In this document: positions 5,230-8,106 of the stretch, in pieces | How the letters are laid out: each line of letters begins with the position of its first letter | How positions within the stretch are numbered: the first letter of the stretch is position 1 | From: Bacillota bacterium | GTDB lineage: Bacteria; Bacillota; UBA4882; UBA8346 | Reading direction: 5' to 3' | Assembly (NCBI GenBank): GCA_003501365.1 | Contig: DNPP01000232.1 | Coordinates: 1 to 8,106 of the forward strand | Length of the DNA: 8,106 bases | Program-made: the position numbers and the translations under genes | Notes under the pieces: generated by a model | What the model saw: the letters and a program-made list of their open reading frames with translations, nothing else | What the model was told of the DNA's origin: nothing | Database searches by the model: none

Positions 5230-7209
5230 TCAGCTCACATCCAGCATATCCAGATACTTATAGCCGTTTTCCTCGATGAAGTCTTTGCGGCCTTGCAGGT
5301 TATCGCCCAAGAGTAGATCAAAGACCTGCTCGGTGCGGACTACATCATCGGGTAACACCTGAATCAAGCGGCGGGTGGCTGGATTCATAGTGGTTTCCCA
5401 CATCATTTCCGGTTCATTTTCGCCTAGGCCTTTGGAGCGCTGGATACTGAATTTTCCGGTTAATTTAGCGATGATTTCTTGTTTTTCCTTTTCACTGTAT
5501 GCAAAAAGGGACTTATCCTTAGTGATAACCTCAAATAAAGGGGATTCTGCGATATAAACCTTACCGGACCCGACCAGAGTCGGTGTCAAGTGGTAAAGCA
5601 TCGCCAGAATCAAGGTGCGGATTTGAAATCCGTCCACATCGGCATCGGTACAGATAATAACCTTGTTCCAACGGAGGTTATTCATATCAAAGGTATTCAA
5701 ATCTTTGTTATGTTTGGACTTGATCTCCACGCCACAACCCAGCACTTTCAAGAGATCAACAATGATTTCATTCTTAAAAATATTTTCATACTCAGCCTTC
5801 AGGCAATTTAAAATTTTCCCGCGCACCGGCATGATGGCTTGAAATTCGGCGTCACGTCCCATTTTACAGGAGCCGAGAGCAGAGTCACCTTCTACAATGT
5901 ATAGCTCCCGCTTGTTCAAGTCTTTGGTCCGGCAGTCCACAAATTTCTTGACCCGGTTCGAAATATCCACGCTGCCGCTAAGTTTCTTTTTAATATTGAT
6001 GCGGGTTTTCTCGGCCGTCTCCCGGCTGCGTTTATTGACCAGAATCTGTTCTAAAATCTTTTCACTGTCAAGTTTATTCTCAATAAAATAAATCTCCAGT
6101 TGCTGTTTGAGAAAATCGGTCATGGCCTCCTGGATGAACTTGTTGGTAATTGATTTCTTGGTCTGATTTTCATAACTGGTCTCAGTGGAAAAGGAGTTGC
6201 TGACCAGAATCAAACTGTCTTGGATATCGGCGAATGTCAATTTTGCCTCGTCCTTATTGTATTTATTGCGGGACTTTAAACATTTGTCGATTTCGTAGAT
6301 AAAGGCCGTTTTGACTGCTTTATCGGGCGAACCGCCGTACTCTAGGAAACTGGAATTATGATAATATTCCAATAGATTGATTTCATTATTGAAACAAAAA
6401 CCAATTTGCAGTTTGACCCGGTATTCGGGCTTGTCCTCCCGGTCACGGCCCCGGGTTTGGGTTTCATAAAACTGAATTTCGGTAAACCCTTTATCCTGAT
6501 TTAATTCTTTTATATAATCAATGATGCCGTCGGCGTAACAGTAGGTATAGGTCTCAGTCGAAGCCTCGTCATACAGTTTGAAGGTCAGTCCCGAATTGAC
6601 TACCGCTTGTTTCTTCATGGTATTTTGGTAATATTCCAAAGGGATGGCAATATCCGTAAAAACTTTAAGATCGGGTTTCCAGTGAATGAGGGTCCCGGTG
6701 TGTTCATATTTGGATTTTTCTTTTTGTAATCCGCCGACATTCTCGCCATTTTCAAAGTGCAAGGCGAATTGGCAGCCATCCCGGTATACCGTTACATCCA
6801 TGAATTCCGAACTGTATTGTGTGGCACAACTGCCTAAACCATTGAGGCCCAGGCTGAATTCATAGTTTTCACCGCTATTGTTTTTGTATTTACCGCCGGC
6901 ATATAACTCACAGAAGACTAACTCCCAGTTATAGCGGTTTTCTCTGGGATTGAAGTCCAGCGGTATACCGCGTCCCTGATCCTTCACAGTAATCGAATGA
7001 TCAAGATGCCGGGTTACTTCAATTAAATCGCCAAAACCTTCGCGGGCTTCGTCAATGGCGTTGGAGAGAATCTCGAAGCAAGAGTGTTCACAACCCTCAA
7101 TACCGTCGGAACCAAAGATAACTCCCGGCCGGAGACGGACCCGGTCGGCGCCTTTTAGCGACGAGATACTATTGTTATCGTAGACAGTGCTGTTTTTTGA
7201 TATCGCCAT
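5230..7209 (-). CDS. Type IIA DNA topoisomerase subunit B (ParE/GyrB-like, divergent clostridial type)
   Basis: This complete 659-residue ATPase subunit drives strand passage by the A subunit encoded downstream. The GHKL ATPase region (about 1-230) has catalytic Glu46 and Asn50 in EILSNAIDEA, D77-QGRGIP and the ATP-lid glycines GLNGLG (121-126), where standard enzymes have GLHGVG. The transducer carries QTK (349-351), whose lysine contacts ATP. The TOPRIM region has EGDSALGS (440-447), PVRGKILN (461-468), the metal-binding DADVDG (522-527) and QRSKGLGE (590-597). The near-invariant EGDSAGGS is changed to EGDSALGS. The Asp after the catalytic Glu (E. coli D45) is Ser49. The C-terminal WETTMNPATRRL block is intact. 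Length fits ParE/GyrB without the proteobacterial insert. The start is ATG with AAAGGAG eight bases upstream. Its promoter carries a LexA box. Confidence 0.92.
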   Translation of the reverse strand: MAISKNSTVYDNNSISSLKGADRVRLRPGVIFGSDGIEGCEHSCFEILSNAIDEAREGFGDLIEVTRHLDHSITVKDQGRGIPLDFNPRENRYNWELVFCELYAGGKYKNNSGENYEFSLGLNGLGSCATQYSSEFMDVTVYRDGCQFALHFENGENVGGLQKEKSKYEHTGTLIHWKPDLKVFTDIAIPLEYYQNTMKKQAVVNSGLTFKLYDEASTETYTYCYADGIIDYIKELNQDKGFTEIQFYETQTRGRDREDKPEYRVKLQIGFCFNNEINLLEYYHNSSFLEYGGSPDKAVKTAFIYEIDKCLKSRNKYNKDEAKLTFADIQDSLILVSNSFSTETSYENQTKKSITNKFIQEAMTDFLKQQLEIYFIENKLDSEKILEQILVNKRSRETAEKTRINIKKKLSGSVDISNRVKKFVDCRTKDLNKRELYIVEGDSALGSCKMGRDAEFQAIMPVRGKILNCLKAEYENIFKNEIIVDLLKVLGCGVEIKSKHNKDLNTFDMNNLRWNKVIICTDADVDGFQIRTLILAMLYHLTPTLVGSGKVYIAESPLFEVITKDKSLFAYSEKEKQEIIAKLTGKFSIQRSKGLGENEPEMMWETTMNPATRRLIQVLPDDVVRTEQVFDLLLGDNLQGRKDFIEENGYKYLDMLDVS

Positions 7210-7253
7210 AGAGAAAGCTCCTTTAAAATTAGGCTTAAGGCAAATATATTTTT

Positions 7254-7282
7254 ATCTTATACCGAACTTGTGTTCGTGTCAA
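7254..7282 (-). promoter_or_regulatory. Sigma-A type promoter of the topoisomerase genes
   Basis: On the minus strand a perfect -35 TTGACA (7282-7277) is followed after 17 bp by TAAGAT (7259-7254). An overlapping TATAAG (7261-7256) gives a 15-bp spacer. Transcription would start near 7247, leaving a leader of roughly 38 bases before ATG 7209. It probably drives the B subunit and, unless the 438-bp spacer stops transcription, the A subunit too. Confidence 0.7.
7263..7276. promoter_or_regulatory. LexA (DinR) SOS box, CGAAC-N4-GTTCG
   Basis: CGAACTTGTGTTCG is a perfect 5-4-5 palindrome matching the core of the Gram-positive LexA operator (GAAC-N4-GTTC, with the flanking C and G). It directly adjoins the -35 hexamer of the topoisomerase promoter and fills 14 of the 17 spacer bases, where a bound repressor would block RNA polymerase. 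The inferred regulation is repression by LexA with release after DNA damage. It lies 190 bp from the Nramp gene start, so an effect there is less likely. Confidence 0.75.
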
Positions 7283-7466
7283 GCATATTACCCAGTTTAA
7301 GATATCATATTCCGCTTCGAAAGGCGAGAGGGAAAATTGGTTTCGGGTTCTGAGAGTTGATAAAAACGCCGATGCCTTATATCGATACGAAGGAATAATG
7401 TAATTGCTCATCGAAATGATAATACCTAAATAATTGATATTTTAAGAATTTTGAGGAGCCGTTTTG
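7283..7466 (+). other. Intergenic leader region upstream of the Nramp transporter gene
   Basis: Together with the promoter and LexA box, this forms the divergent region between the topoisomerase genes and the transporter. I find no supportable gene, no recognisable yybP-ykoY manganese riboswitch, and no clear MntR or Fur operator. A weak promoter candidate is TTGATA at 7357-7362 with TATATC at 7378-7383 (15-bp spacer). The ribosome binding site GAGGAG at 7453-7458, eight bases before ATG 7467, is good. Confidence 0.35.
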
Positions 7467-8106
7467 ATGAGTATTTCATCCATAAAAAAGCACTTGCATA
7501 AACACCCCGGCATCAAATTAATGGCCTTGGACTTTGTAAAATACATCGGGCCGGGTTTATTGGTTACCGTCGGTTTTATCGATCCCGGCAATTGGGCCAC
7601 CAATATTGCGGCGGGTTCTATTTTTGGCTACTCGATGTTGTGGGTGATCACACTGGGGACCTTGATGCTGATTGTTTTACAGCATAACGCGGCTCATCTG
7701 GGTATCGCAACCGGTTATTGCCTGTCGGAGGCAGCCACTTTTTTCCTTAAGCCTTGGCTTGGTCGAAGCATTTTAATATCAGCAATGATAGCAGCCAATG
7801 CCACTGCCTTGGCCGAGATTTTGGGCGGAGCGATTGCGCTGAAGATGTTGATGGGTTTGCCGATAAAGTTCGGGGCGATATTGGTGACGCTATTGGTCTG
7901 TTGGATGGTGTTTTCCAATTCATATCAAAAATTGGAACGGTGGGTCATTGGTTTTGTCTCTCTCATCGGACTTTCTTTCATCTTCGAACTGAGCTTGGTT
8001 CATCTCCATTGGCATCAAGCCGCAGTGGGATGGATTACGCCCGGTTTTCCGAGCGGTTCCATGATCCTGGTGATGAGTGTATTGGGAGCGATCGTCATGC
8101 CGCATA
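7467..8106 (+). CDS. mntH: Nramp-family divalent metal transporter, N-terminal half (3' end outside window)
   Basis: The open frame runs to the window end, giving 213 codons of a protein usually about 400-450 residues long. It is strongly hydrophobic with several membrane segments and is expected in the cytoplasmic membrane as a proton-coupled Mn2+/Fe2+ importer. The TM1 signature GFIDPGNWATN places the metal-ligand Asp39 and Asn42 (DPGN, 39-42). The window stops inside TM6 at GAIVMPH, where Ala208 and Met211 match the A-x-x-M metal site. The methionine marks transition-metal selectivity in canonical Nramps, as opposed to the Al/Mg-type relatives that lack it. GAGGAG at 7453-7458 supports ATG 7467; a TTG one codon earlier is less likely. 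It is transcribed away from the topoisomerase genes. The symbol is given by family membership; orthology to a particular MntH clade cannot be settled from half a protein. Confidence 0.88.
   Translation, partial: MSISSIKKHLHKHPGIKLMALDFVKYIGPGLLVTVGFIDPGNWATNIAAGSIFGYSMLWVITLGTLMLIVLQHNAAHLGIATGYCLSEAATFFLKPWLGRSILISAMIAANATALAEILGGAIALKMLMGLPIKFGAILVTLLVCWMVFSNSYQKLERWVIGFVSLIGLSFIFELSLVHLHWHQAAVGWITPGFPSGSMILVMSVLGAIVMPH

Noticed and set aside
7417..7440. Possible Fur or MntR operator upstream of the Nramp gene (TGATAAT...TTGATA)
   Set aside because: The symmetry is too weak and the AT-rich background too high to separate it from chance.
7715..8105. Two minus-strand open frames opposite the Nramp gene
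   Set aside because: The plus strand encodes a clear Nramp protein with DPGN and MPH motifs; these frames are its complement.

Overview
The window looks like chromosomal DNA from an anaerobic Gram-positive bacterium of the Firmicutes/Clostridia type. Four things point that way: a two-component acyl-CoA dehydratase-activase style operon, a divergent topoisomerase pair of a kind I associate with Clostridia, strong AGGAGG-type ribosome binding sites, and a Gram-positive SOS box (CGAAC-N4-GTTCG). Base composition is moderate and even. No tRNA, rRNA, CRISPR array, transposase or phage gene is visible. The genus cannot be named from this sequence.

Left part (1-2570, + strand): the end of a tightly packed operon. 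Two related DUF2229-type proteins (the first cut by the window edge) are followed by a BadF/BadG/BcrA/BcrD-family ATPase. The ATPase resembles HgdC, which feeds low-potential electrons to 2-hydroxyacyl-CoA dehydratases, and it carries an extra cysteine-rich tail. The likely picture is an ATP-driven Fe-S electron injector plus its partner subunits. The final substrate is unknown.

Middle (2587-7209, - strand): a complete type IIA topoisomerase pair, with the B (ATPase/TOPRIM) subunit upstream and the A (breakage-reunion) subunit downstream. Both have the catalytic residues but differ from standard gyrase and topo IV at normally invariant positions. The A subunit lacks a recognisable GyrA box, which favours topo IV-like relaxing or decatenating activity over supercoiling. 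The 438-bp gap between the two genes holds a structured non-coding module. Heptanucleotide repeat arrays lie at both ends in opposite orientation, and inside are two nested inverted repeats and a degenerate ~85-bp direct repeat.

Right part (7210-8106): a divergent intergenic region, then the first half of an Nramp-type manganese/iron transporter (+ strand, cut by the window end). The topoisomerase promoter read from this region has a consensus -35 and a perfect LexA/SOS box filling its spacer. This predicts DNA-damage induction of the topoisomerase pair and is the most interesting signal in the window.
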